DNA of 64,000 bases from Collinsella aerofaciens (GTDB lineage: Bacteria; Actinomycetota; Coriobacteriia; Coriobacteriales; Coriobacteriaceae), in assembly GCF_015548375.1 (NCBI RefSeq), contig NZ_JADMWW010000015.1, positions 1-64,000 of the forward strand, in the 5' to 3' direction. Positions 44,343-51,806 of the stretch are shown in pieces (within the stretch, counting starts at the first letter, position 1; every line of letters begins with the position of its first letter). The notes beneath the pieces are model-generated. The model did no database searches. It saw only the letters and a list, made by a program, of their open reading frames with translations, and had not been told where the DNA came from. The position numbers and the translations under genes are program-made.

Positions 44343-44869
44343 GAGGCAGGCGGCCTGTTGGTTCGCCGCTGGTGCTCGTCTGTTTGCTCGTGGCAATAGC
44401 GGTGGCGTTTTGGGGGCTGGGTGTTGCGCGGCAGCAGCGTCCAGGCGCTACTGCCGATTTGGGATCGGGCTCGGCGGCGGTGTCACAAGCGGAAGGCGCG
44501 CAAGATACGGGCGGTCAGGATGCCGCCGTCACGGCTCGGACCTTTTTGCAGGCACTCGACGAGAGGGCGGCCAGTGCGACGGAGCCGTCTACAGACAACG
44601 CGATTGCGGTTCGGCTCGCATGGTCCGAGGACCGGCCGATGACCGAGGCAGCGGCAGACTTGCTGCGTGCCTATCGCGAGGTGCCAACGGCCCAGCTCGC
44701 CCTGAGCGGCTATCTCGATATTAAGGGCAACGTATGGGGCGCCATCGTGCGCGATGGGCGAGGCTGGGTCGACATGGTGACGGTTGCTGCGGATGCCGGC
44801 GATGCCTCGTGCCGCCTGCGTGCCGTGCGTCTGGTTCCGCAAACAACGGAGTCAAAGGAGGGGTCGTGA
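44306..44869 (+). CDS. hypothetical tad-operon membrane-anchored protein
   Basis: A 187-residue protein with one N-terminal membrane helix (PLVLVCLLVAIAVAFWGLGVA, about 21-41), an Ala/Gly/Ser linker and a small outside domain (AVTARTFLQALDERAAS...WGAIVRDGRGWVDMV). It starts inside the pilin gene (37-bp overlap); the AGGAGG just after the pilin stop has no in-frame start codon at good distance, so the N-terminus is uncertain. No known family recognised. Position suggests a role at the pilus base. Confidence 0.6.
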   Translation: MERDQRRHQQPVGGRRPVGSPLVLVCLLVAIAVAFWGLGVARQQRPGATADLGSGSAAVSQAEGAQDTGGQDAAVTARTFLQALDERAASATEPSTDNAIAVRLAWSEDRPMTEAAADLLRAYREVPTAQLALSGYLDIKGNVWGAIVRDGRGWVDMVTVAADAGDASCRLRAVRLVPQTTESKEGS

Positions 44870-44870
44870 A

Positions 44871-45089
44871 ATGCATGATGTCCTGCGTGAGGAATCTGCT
44901 CAGTCGACCGTCGAATACGCCATCGTCACCGTGGCGCTGTTATCGATTGTGCTGGCGATTGCGGGGCTTTGGCGCGCTGGCACTGATGGGCGCTTGGCGG
45001 CACTGGTCGAGCGGGCAGCGTCTCATGGCGTCGCTCCGTCGTCGGTTATCGATGCCGCGACGGGTGCCAAGGACATCGCTCTGTATTGA
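44871..45089 (+). CDS. Flp-like pilin 2
   Basis: A 72-residue protein, MHDVLREESAQ followed by STVEYAIVTVALLSIVLAIAGLWRAG, a pilin helix with the same EESAQxTxEYA motif as pilin 1 but a Ser in place of the Gly before the presumed cleavage point. ATG 44871 follows AAAGGAGGGG. Could be a minor pilin. Confidence 0.8.
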   Translation: MHDVLREESAQSTVEYAIVTVALLSIVLAIAGLWRAGTDGRLAALVERAASHGVAPSSVIDAATGAKDIALY

Positions 45090-45564
45090 TATCGCGTGCG
45101 AGGATCGGGCGCAGTCTACGGTCGAGGCCGCCTTTTTGCTGCCGACGTTTTTGACGCTTATCTTGCTCGCGTTGCAGCCGGTGTGCCTGCTCTATACGCG
45201 TGCGGTCATGGAGTCTGCCGCCGCCGAGACCGCGCGGCTTATGATCACGACGACGGTGCGGGGCGACGATGACCTTAAGGAGTTCACTCGCCGCAGACTT
45301 GCCGCGGTGCCCAACGTCTCGATTTTTCATGCCGGCGGGCCGCTGTCGTGGGATATCGAGTTGGGGCGGGCCGGTGCCGGCGGCGTTTCGTCCGTGTCCG
45401 TTACCGGCGAGGTTAAGCCGCTGCCCGTGATCGGTGCATTTGTGCAGGCCATGGGCAGTGCGGGTGAGGGCGGCTATGTCGAGCTCAAGGTCGACGTCTC
45501 GTATCGATCGCGTCCCGAATGGCTGGAGGGAGATTATGATTCATGGATTGCTGCATGGGATTAG
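45025..45564 (+). CDS. TadE-like pseudopilin
   Basis: About 179 residues. A basic leader, then CEDRAQSTVEAAFLLPTFLTLILLALQPVCLLYTRAVMESAAAETARL: the TadE helix and following amphipathic stretch. The start is uncertain: ATG 45025 or ATG 45052, both inside pilin 2, neither with a good ribosome site. Its end overlaps the next gene by 29 bp. Confidence 0.78.
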   Translation: MASLRRRLSMPRRVPRTSLCIDIACEDRAQSTVEAAFLLPTFLTLILLALQPVCLLYTRAVMESAAAETARLMITTTVRGDDDLKEFTRRRLAAVPNVSIFHAGGPLSWDIELGRAGAGGVSSVSVTGEVKPLPVIGAFVQAMGSAGEGGYVELKVDVSYRSRPEWLEGDYDSWIAAWD

Positions 45565-47701
45565 GCGCTGCCTGTTGCGGGCGACGCAAGGGTTTGCGGC
45601 CCGCCGTCGACCAGGCGCTCGCCGCAAGCGGGGCGGCTTTATGGGCCGTGCCGGTATCGACTTGTTTATCGAAGACGGCGCCTATACCACGCTCTCCTCT
45701 GCGGTTGTCATTCTGGTGGTGCTTACGCTGCTGTTTTCGTCGACCGCGGCGATATGGAGCATGTCGCGCGCCGGAGACACCCAGGTGGCGGCCGATAGCG
45801 GTGCACTGGCGGGCGCCAACGTGGTGTCGTCCTATCACACGGCCGCCACGGTGGTGGATGCGAGCATTTTGAGTTTGGGCCTGGCGGGGTTTGCCACGAT
45901 CGGCACCGGCTTGGTCGCCATCCTCATTCCGGGCGCCGAGGTCGTTGGCAGCGATATCATCGACACGGGGACCAAGATCATTAAAACACGCAACAAGTTT
46001 GCCAAAAGCGCGTCAAAGGGATTGCAAAAGATCGAGACCGCCTTGCCGTATCTGGTTGCCGCGCGCGCCATGCAGACAGTATCGGCGCAGGATACCGACG
46101 GCGTGACCTATACCGGTACGGCGCTTGCCGTGCCCAGGACATCCGAGTCAGATTTCGTTGCGCTCGAAGGATCCGAAATCTCGACCGATGCCATTAAAGA
46201 TGCGTCGGAAGATCTGGAACGCGCGGCCGAGGAGCTACAAAAAGCATCGGAGGAGACGGCGAAGGCCAAAGAGCGCGCTTGGCTGGCGGATTGTGGCGGG
46301 TCGGACGAGAGTTCGATTGGCAAGTACTCGTGTATGTGGGAGCGTGCGAAAAAACTAGCAGAACTATCTGACAGCCAGAACCGTCATGAAAAGTCGAGCA
46401 TCACATGGGAGCCGCAAATAGCGCTCGATCGCGCGAAAACCTATTACCGACAGCGCTTGGCGAATGAAAAACCTCAGGGATCGAGCGTCGAGATGAAAGC
46501 GCAGTCAGCCGCTCGAAAAGCGTTCTATGCCTATGCGATTGAAGAGGTCGATCGAGCATACATAAAAGATGATGGCGAACGGTTTTCTGCCTATATCCCA
46601 CTATTGCCGCGTGTCCCAAACGAGGTGCGGCCGACCGAACTTTACACCGATGCCGCATGGCCTGTAAGCAACAACGACGGCAGAACATACCTGCATTATG
46701 GAGTCGAATGCCCCGTCTATCAGAAAGGGACTCCGAGTGGGCTGGCATCTGTTGCTGATTATGATGGTCGTGATACATGCGAAGCGTGCGGCTTCGGCGT
46801 GGTTACGCTTGGAAGCGCCCTCATGCCGCCATCGTTCATCGAAAACGGCTTCGAGTACCACTTTGACAAGTTCAAAGAGGCTCTGGAAGACTACGTCGAA
46901 TGCCGCAACAAGGAGTTCGAGCTCGAGCGTCAGACCGAGGACGAGGCCGACCGTGCAGGCAATGCGTTTGACCAGGCCATTAAAGCGCTTTCCGGCGAGC
47001 GCCCGCGTATCGCCCCACCTGGACGCAACGGCGTGGTCGCATTTGCAGTTTCGGGTGATATTACCAGCCCCGATCAACTTAACTCCTCGTTTAACACGGC
47101 AGTCAGGCTTGGCGATCGCGGTGCTATCTCTGCCGCGGTGCTGGCGCCCGATGAGGCGACGGCGCAAAACAACGTGCTTTCGCGATTTTTCTCGACATTG
47201 AAGGAACGCTCGGGCGGCGTTGCCGGCGTGCTCGACGGCGTCATGGATGTTTGGGGACGGCTGCTCGTGGGATACGGTGATATCCAAGGTTCGGCCGACG
47301 AACTTATGGACGAGATGATTAAAGACCTAGGAGGGGGCAGCGGTGCGTTGGGCTCCATTGCATCGTGGCTCGGCGATACCGTTTCGGCGTCCGTGGCGGC
47401 GTTGGGTCTGGAACCGTGCGACTTGCGCCTGCGAAAGCCGGTGCTGACCGATTCCGCCAACGTCATTAAGAGCCCGGGGTCTGACATTGCGGGTCTCTCT
47501 CAAGCACAAGACAAACTGCGAGGTATTCCGTTGGGCGTGACCGATCCCAAGGCGCTTTGCGAGGCGTTGGAATATCAAGTCGAACGCACCATTAGCGGTA
47601 CGGTGTTCACGCTTGCGGAGATTCCTCTGCCCGGCGGCGGCTCCATCCCACTCACCGTCGATGTCGCCACGCTGGTTGGCGCTCTGGGCGGTGGGTCGTA
47701 A
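45536..47701 (+). CDS. TadG-like large pilus-associated membrane protein
   Basis: A 721-residue protein. A basic leader of about 50 residues, a helix TLSSAVVILVVLTLLFSSTAAIW, then SRAGDTQVAADSGALAGANVV, the TadG/Flp-Tad segment, a second hydrophobic region near 110-140, a long coiled-coil-like middle (ASEDLERAAEELQKASEETAKAKERA) and a C-terminal domain ending in a hydrophobic LPGGGSIPLTVDVATLVGALGG. It shares its N-terminal organisation with TadG but is longer. ATG 45536 with GGAGGGAG upstream. Base composition is visibly more A-rich between about 46300 and 46790. Confidence 0.78.
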   Translation: MIHGLLHGIRRCLLRATQGFAARRRPGARRKRGGFMGRAGIDLFIEDGAYTTLSSAVVILVVLTLLFSSTAAIWSMSRAGDTQVAADSGALAGANVVSSYHTAATVVDASILSLGLAGFATIGTGLVAILIPGAEVVGSDIIDTGTKIIKTRNKFAKSASKGLQKIETALPYLVAARAMQTVSAQDTDGVTYTGTALAVPRTSESDFVALEGSEISTDAIKDASEDLERAAEELQKASEETAKAKERAWLADCGGSDESSIGKYSCMWERAKKLAELSDSQNRHEKSSITWEPQIALDRAKTYYRQRLANEKPQGSSVEMKAQSAARKAFYAYAIEEVDRAYIKDDGERFSAYIPLLPRVPNEVRPTELYTDAAWPVSNNDGRTYLHYGVECPVYQKGTPSGLASVADYDGRDTCEACGFGVVTLGSALMPPSFIENGFEYHFDKFKEALEDYVECRNKEFELERQTEDEADRAGNAFDQAIKALSGERPRIAPPGRNGVVAFAVSGDITSPDQLNSSFNTAVRLGDRGAISAAVLAPDEATAQNNVLSRFFSTLKERSGGVAGVLDGVMDVWGRLLVGYGDIQGSADELMDEMIKDLGGGSGALGSIASWLGDTVSASVAALGLEPCDLRLRKPVLTDSANVIKSPGSDIAGLSQAQDKLRGIPLGVTDPKALCEALEYQVERTISGTVFTLAEIPLPGGGSIPLTVDVATLVGALGGGS

Positions 47702-48177
47702 TGAGTATTCGCATGCGTCTGCGCGAGGAGCGCGCCCAGGCGACGGTGGAGATGGCAGTGGTTACGCCCGTTTTGCTGGTGCTGGCACTCATCGTGTACA
47801 ACGTCATGATCTTTGCCGGCGCTGTCGCGCGCTTCGACCGCGTGGTGCCCGACATCGTGCTGGCGCACGCTGTGGCGCCGGGCGGGGAGGGTGACGAGAG
47901 CTCTGCCGATGCCTCGGCGACGGTCCAGACTCAAATTCTGAATGCCATGGAAGGCTATGACTTACAGATCGAAGTGTCGAGCGAGCAAGGCGCGGAGGCA
48001 TCGGATGGTGGCCTGCTCTCCCTATCCGGTACGTTTAGGACCTACACCTGCACCATGCACTATGAGCCGTGGCCGACTTCTCTCAGCATCGCTGGCGTTC
48101 TGCTGGGGGCGCCGACAACGTTGTCGCACGAGCGCGCGGTGACGGTCGATCCATGGCGTCCGGGGGTGGTCATGTGA
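47701..48177 (+). CDS. TadE-like pseudopilin 2
   Basis: A 158-residue protein: MSIRMRLREERAQ, then ATVEMAVVTPVLLVLALIVYNVMIFAGAVARFDRV, a TadE helix, and a small outside domain. The ATG overlaps the preceding TAA (TAATG). Same AQxTxE processing-like motif as the pilins. Confidence 0.85.
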   Translation: MSIRMRLREERAQATVEMAVVTPVLLVLALIVYNVMIFAGAVARFDRVVPDIVLAHAVAPGGEGDESSADASATVQTQILNAMEGYDLQIEVSSEQGAEASDGGLLSLSGTFRTYTCTMHYEPWPTSLSIAGVLLGAPTTLSHERAVTVDPWRPGVVM

Positions 48178-48533
48178 CCGCGGTCTCGTCCTACATCGCC
48201 TACGCGCGGGCACTCAACAGGCTGGGTTGGACGCCGGTCGAGTTTGCGGTGGCGGAGTCGTTTGCCGTGCGCCTGCGTGGCATGCTGGGACGGCGTCCGG
48301 TTGCCGCCAACGGCCTGCCGCTCGTCATGGCGTTTCCACACTGCTCTTCGGTCTATACGTGTTTTATGGCCTATCCCATCGACATCGCCTTTATCGATGC
48401 ACGCGGCTACGTTCTCGTATGCTACGAAAACGTACGTCCATGGCGTATGTGCTCCTGCCCCGGCGCCTGGGCCGTACTAGAGCGTCCTTCAATCATTGTT
48501 TCGACCCCTGCTCTCCAACGCGTGCCGGCTTAA
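48174..48533 (+). CDS. DUF192-family protein
   Basis: A 119-residue protein. ESFAVRLRGMLGRRP, MAFPHCSSVYTCFMAYPIDIAFID and VLVCYENVRPWRM are the DUF192 pattern; the family is small and of unclear function. GTG start overlaps the TGA of the pseudopilin gene (GTGA), so it belongs to the tad operon. An upstream in-frame ATG (48153) is possible. Confidence 0.82.
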   Translation: MTAVSSYIAYARALNRLGWTPVEFAVAESFAVRLRGMLGRRPVAANGLPLVMAFPHCSSVYTCFMAYPIDIAFIDARGYVLVCYENVRPWRMCSCPGAWAVLERPSIIVSTPALQRVPA

Positions 48534-48591
48534 GAATTGGCGACAGTGGACTTTCGTCATACGAAATTGGGTAAGATGGAGGAGAAGATGC

Positions 48592-48672
48592 ATGGATGTT
48601 GAGATCCATCCCAACGCTAAAAAGCACCTGACGGAAGGGGTCGATGATGGGCAAGACGTATACGGCCGCTAA
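48592..48672 (+). pseudogene. toxin-gene remnant upstream of the RHH antitoxin
   Basis: A 26-codon frame, MDVEIHPNAKKHLTEGVDDG..., with a very good ribosome site (GGAGGAG). The first 15 residues look like the start of a BrnT/RelE-like toxin (HPxAxKHLTxE), then the frame runs into the antitoxin gene and stops. The rest of the toxin is missing. It may now serve as a leader peptide. Confidence 0.5.
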
Positions 48673-48931
48673 TGGTCAGGTTGTAACGGATGAAATGATT
48701 GACGCGTGGTGCGAGTCGTACGAGCGCGGAGAGTTTCCGGATGGCGAACACACCGTTGGTGGGATCGTGCGTGGACGGCCCCCGCTCTCAGGTGAGGGGA
48801 CGGCAACGCTGTCGGTCAAGATTCCTCTGGGAATGAAGGAGGCCATTCGTCGACGGGCGGCTGCCGAGGGGATGACGCCAAGTGAGTTTGCCCGTGCGGC
48901 TCTGAGTGAAAAACTTCTTGCTGCCGGCTGA
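48644..48931 (+). CDS. ribbon-helix-helix (CopG-like) antitoxin, orphan
   Basis: A 95-residue protein. The N-terminal half (VVTDEMIDAWCESYERGEFP) is typical of antitoxins whose partner gene lies directly next to them. The C-terminal half (ATLSVKIPLGMKEAIRRRA AAEGMTPSEFARAAL-type) is a ribbon-helix-helix. No complete toxin adjoins it. ATG 48644 or 48647; GGAAGGGG upstream. Confidence 0.75.
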   Translation: MMGKTYTAANGQVVTDEMIDAWCESYERGEFPDGEHTVGGIVRGRPPLSGEGTATLSVKIPLGMKEAIRRRAAAEGMTPSEFARAALSEKLLAAG

Positions 48932-48971
48932 TGCCTCTGACGTGCCGATTTATAGAACCGAGGCTGTGCTC

Positions 48972-49022
48972 AAAAACTTTTTTAAAATTCTCGGTTGACC
49001 GGAACGCGTCCTTGGTTATACT
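48972..49022 (+). promoter_or_regulatory. promoter of tRNA-Phe with A/T tract
   Basis: AAAAACTTTTTTAAAATT (48972-48989), TTGACC (48995-49000), 16-bp spacer, TATACT (49017-49022). Confidence 0.8.
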
Positions 49023-49054
49023 AATCAAGCCTTGAAACAAGGCACACCTCAAAT

Positions 49055-49109
<55 letters not shown>

Positions 49110-49127
<18 letters not shown>

Positions 49128-49172
49128 CCTTGAATTGACTAGGACCTCTGCAAAGGGGTCCTTTTCTTTTAT
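49110..49172 (+). repeat. tRNA-Phe tail element: first copy of tail repeat
   Basis: 63 bp from inside the T-loop of tRNA-Phe through its acceptor and the terminator (AGGACC...GGTCCTTTTC, 49141-49170). It is repeated at 49296-49358, a period of 186 bp. Confidence 0.9.
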
Positions 49173-49295
49173 ACAGCCTCCACATGGAATCGAACCCCGT
49201 GAGGGCGCGGAGCTGAGTAAACGCGTAAGCGTTTGCCAGCGCAGCTCGCAAGGCGCGTAAGCGCCACAGCGGTCCGTCCGCGCGGCGCGCGGACG
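49173..49295. repeat. tRNA-Phe tail element: inverted T-loop and hairpin core
   Basis: Starts with an inverted T-loop (GGAATCGAACCCC, complement of the tRNA-Phe T-arm), then three short hairpins: AAACGCGTAAGCGTTT, GGCGCGTAAGCGCC and a GCGGTCCGTCC...GGAC structure. Same plan as at tRNA-Leu and tRNA-Arg, but more diverged in sequence. Confidence 0.75.
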
Positions 49296-49358
49296 CGATT
49301 CCCTTCCCCGCCACCTTGAATTGACTAGGACCTCTGCAAAGGGGTCCTTTTCTTTTAT
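49296..49358 (+). repeat. tRNA-Phe tail element: second copy of tail repeat
   Basis: Exact copy of 49110-49172: T-loop 3' side, acceptor strand and terminator, without the 5' part of a tRNA. The 62-bp palindromic array starts at the next base. Confidence 0.9.
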
Positions 49359-49606
49359 TGAGGGCTCTGCGGAAATTGCGTCCCGGAATTTGGCTTCAGA
49401 GTGGGATGCGCTTTCCGCTTTGAGGCCGCTTGGGAAAGCGCGACCCGGAATCCGGCGTCAGAATGGGATGTGCTTTCCTTTTGCGGTCTTTGGCGGAAAC
49501 TGCGTCCCAGATCCCGCGCTCAGAACGGGATGCATTTTCCGGTTGAGGCCTCGAACGGAAAATGCATCCCAGTCTTTTGCGAAAAACGGGATGCGCTTTC
49601 CGGCCG
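49359..49606. repeat. tandem array of 62-bp palindromic units
   Basis: Units start at 49396, 49458, 49520 and 49582 with an exact 62-bp period; a half unit precedes (49359-49395), giving four unit-lengths in all. Each unit has GGGATGCGCTTTCCG-like and reverse-complement arms around a TTGAGGCC-like loop. In the third unit the arms GGGATGCATTTTCCG / CGGAAAATGCATCCC pair perfectly, and where they differ from the first unit (GCGC to GCAT) both arms change together. Confidence 0.88.
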
Positions 49607-49790
49607 CCTACTTCCGGCGCATATGTACATCTCATCGCGCCATCTCGGGCCCGCCCAGACATTCCTCCCGCTTTTGCGCCACTTTACAGACCGTTCGGTC
49701 GTCTGTCCGCACGCGCGGGTATACTCAAAACGATACTTTTCCTATGCAATACGATGCAGGCTCGGCCTGCACGATCCGAAGGGGGCAGTG

Positions 49791-50852
49791 ATGGAGAGGA
49801 TACTCGGCGTTAATCTCTCTGGCTGGTTTATTCCCGAGCCTTGGGTGACCCCGTCGCTGTATGCGGCGACCGGTGCATCCAACGCAGCCGAGCTGCAGGA
49901 GGCCATGGGCACCGCCGCCTATAACGAGCGCATGCGCCGTCATTACGAGACGTTTGTGAGCGAGGATGATTTCCGTCGCATGGCGCAGATCGGCCTCAAC
50001 GCCGTGCGCCTGCCGGTGCCTTGGTATGCCTTTGGCTCACAGGAGTCCGATGCCTCCTACATCTCGGTTGTCGATTACATCGACCGCGCGATTGAGTGGG
50101 CTGCCAAGTACAACATTCGCGTGCTGCTTGACCTGGCGACTGTGCCCGGTGGCCAGGGCGATTCCAACGATTCGCCCGCCACGCCGGAGGCTGTTGCCGA
50201 GTGGCATTCGTCCACTAACGGCCGCCATGTCGCACTTGACGTGCTCGAGCGCTTGGCCGAGCGTTACGGCGAGGCCGAGAGCCTGCTGGGCATTGAGCTG
50301 CTGGATACGCCGCAGATGAGTGTCCGTAAGAGCCTCTTCACCATGACGGATGGCATTCCTGCTCACTACCTGCGCAATTTCTATCGCGATGCTTACGAGC
50401 TCGTCCGTTCGTATATGCCCGAGGATAAGATCGTCGTTTTCTCGTCGTCGGGGCATCCCAGCGAGTGGAAGCATTTTATGCGCGGCGCCAAGTACAAGAA
50501 CGTCTACATGGACCTTCACCTGTACCATTACCGCGACGAGCATGCGCTCGACATCACGAGCCCCCGCGGGCTGACGACGGCGATTTCGCGTAACAAGCGC
50601 GAGCTTAAAGAAGCGATTTCAACTGGGTTCCCCGTGCTGGTGGGCGAATGGTCGGGCGCGGCGATTTTTGCCAACTCGTCGGTTACGCCCGAGGGCCGCA
50701 ATGCCTACGAGCGCGTGTTTATCGCCAATCAGCTGGCTTCGTTTGCGCCGGCTGCCGGTTGGTTCTTCCAAACGTGGAAGACCGAGAAGCGCATTGCAGC
50801 ATGGGACGCCCGCGCGGCGCTCGGTACGCTCGAGCGTGGCATGATTGAATAG
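49791..50852 (+). CDS. glycoside hydrolase family 5-like (cellulase/exo-beta-1,3-glucanase type) protein
   Basis: A 353-residue enzyme. GVNLSGWFIPEPW, LNAVRLPVPWYAF, the acid/base region GIELLDTPQ and the nucleophile region FPVLVGEWSGA fit a GH5/exoglucanase TIM barrel. The usual NEP motif near the acid/base Glu is replaced by ELL, with Glu in LGIEL the likely acid; activity is therefore not certain. No signal peptide, so it is cytoplasmic. ATG 49791 with AAGGGGG upstream; the longer open frame through the 62-bp array is not coding. Confidence 0.8.
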   Translation: MERILGVNLSGWFIPEPWVTPSLYAATGASNAAELQEAMGTAAYNERMRRHYETFVSEDDFRRMAQIGLNAVRLPVPWYAFGSQESDASYISVVDYIDRAIEWAAKYNIRVLLDLATVPGGQGDSNDSPATPEAVAEWHSSTNGRHVALDVLERLAERYGEAESLLGIELLDTPQMSVRKSLFTMTDGIPAHYLRNFYRDAYELVRSYMPEDKIVVFSSSGHPSEWKHFMRGAKYKNVYMDLHLYHYRDEHALDITSPRGLTTAISRNKRELKEAISTGFPVLVGEWSGAAIFANSSVTPEGRNAYERVFIANQLASFAPAAGWFFQTWKTEKRIAAWDARAALGTLERGMIE

Positions 50853-50858
50853 GTTGAT

Positions 50859-51737
50859 ATGACGCAAAACAGCGCCCATACGGGCAAACTCTATGTGGTC
50901 GGCACGCCCATCGGCAACTTGGGCGACCTGTCCCCGCGCGTTGGCGAGGCCTTTGCCGCCGCCGATGTCATCTGCTGCGAAGACACGCGTGTGACGTCAA
51001 AGCTGCTGATGCACCTGGGCATTTCCAAGCCGCTTGTCCGTTGCGACGAGAATGTGATCGCCAGCCGCGCCGCCGGCCTGGTCGACCGTCTGCTGGCGGG
51101 GGAGACCCTCGCCTTTGCCTCGGACGCCGGCATGCCGAGCGTGTCCGATCCCGGCCAGGCGCTGGTCGAGGCGGCACGTGAGGCCGATGTGCCCGTCGAA
51201 GTTATTCCCGGGCCCTCCGCTTGCGTCACGGCGCTCGTTTCGTCCGGCATTCCCTGTGAGCATTTTTTCTTTGAGGGCTTTTTGGGCCGAAAGCACGGCG
51301 ACCGCGTGCGTCGTTTGCAGCGCCTTGCCGTGGTTCCCGGCGCACTCATCTTCTACGAGTCTCCACATCGCATCGTGGCGACGCTCGAGGCCGTGGCAGA
51401 GGTTTTTCCCCAGCGTGAGGTTGCCGTCTGCCGCGAGCTCACCAAGCTGCACGAGGAAGTCTTGCGCGGGCCCGCTGCCCAGCTTGCTGAGGAGCTGCGT
51501 GCTCGCGGCGAGGTAAAGGGCGAGATTGCGCTGGTCATCGCGCCGCCGAGCGAGGATGAGGAGGCCGGTATCGTGCCGGTTGGCGCCGCGGCAGCGGATC
51601 CCGACGAGGCCCTGCGCGAGGATATCCGCGCCGCGCTCGAGGAGGGGGAGCCCGCGTCTGCGGTGGCCAAGCGCCTGTCTCAGAAGTATTCGCGCCGCAA
51701 GCGCGATGTCTATGCCATGGTGCTCGATATGCAATAG
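50859..51737 (+). CDS. rsmI: 16S rRNA (cytidine-2'-O)-methyltransferase RsmI
   Basis: A 292-residue methyltransferase of C1402. LYVVGTPIGNLGDLSPR and the SAM-loop ASDAGMPSVSDPG are the family signatures; IFYESPHRIVATLE follows. Length is normal. It begins 6 bp after the GH5 gene stop, possibly as one transcript. Confidence 0.95.
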   Translation: MTQNSAHTGKLYVVGTPIGNLGDLSPRVGEAFAAADVICCEDTRVTSKLLMHLGISKPLVRCDENVIASRAAGLVDRLLAGETLAFASDAGMPSVSDPGQALVEAAREADVPVEVIPGPSACVTALVSSGIPCEHFFFEGFLGRKHGDRVRRLQRLAVVPGALIFYESPHRIVATLEAVAEVFPQREVAVCRELTKLHEEVLRGPAAQLAEELRARGEVKGEIALVIAPPSEDEEAGIVPVGAAAADPDEALREDIRAALEEGEPASAVAKRLSQKYSRRKRDVYAMVLDMQ

Positions 51738-51806
51738 ATGGAGGATATCCAGCCCTTGCGCTAGAATCATCCTCTGTATGCAACGTTTTTCTGGAGGACA
51801 AACCCC

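Noticed and set aside
49359..49606. CRISPR array
   Set aside because: The 62-bp units are contiguous, with no unique spacers, and vary between copies; no cas gene is in the window.
49321..49791. Protein-coding frames through the 62-bp array and an N-terminal extension of the GH5 gene
   Set aside because: Frames are open in several phases because 62 is not a multiple of 3 and the units are GC-rich; repeated peptides arise from the DNA repeat. The GH5 domain starts cleanly at 49791 with a ribosome site.
51738..51806. T-box before metG (and before serS)
   Set aside because: No T-box consensus and too little leader; the T-box is present only before pheS.
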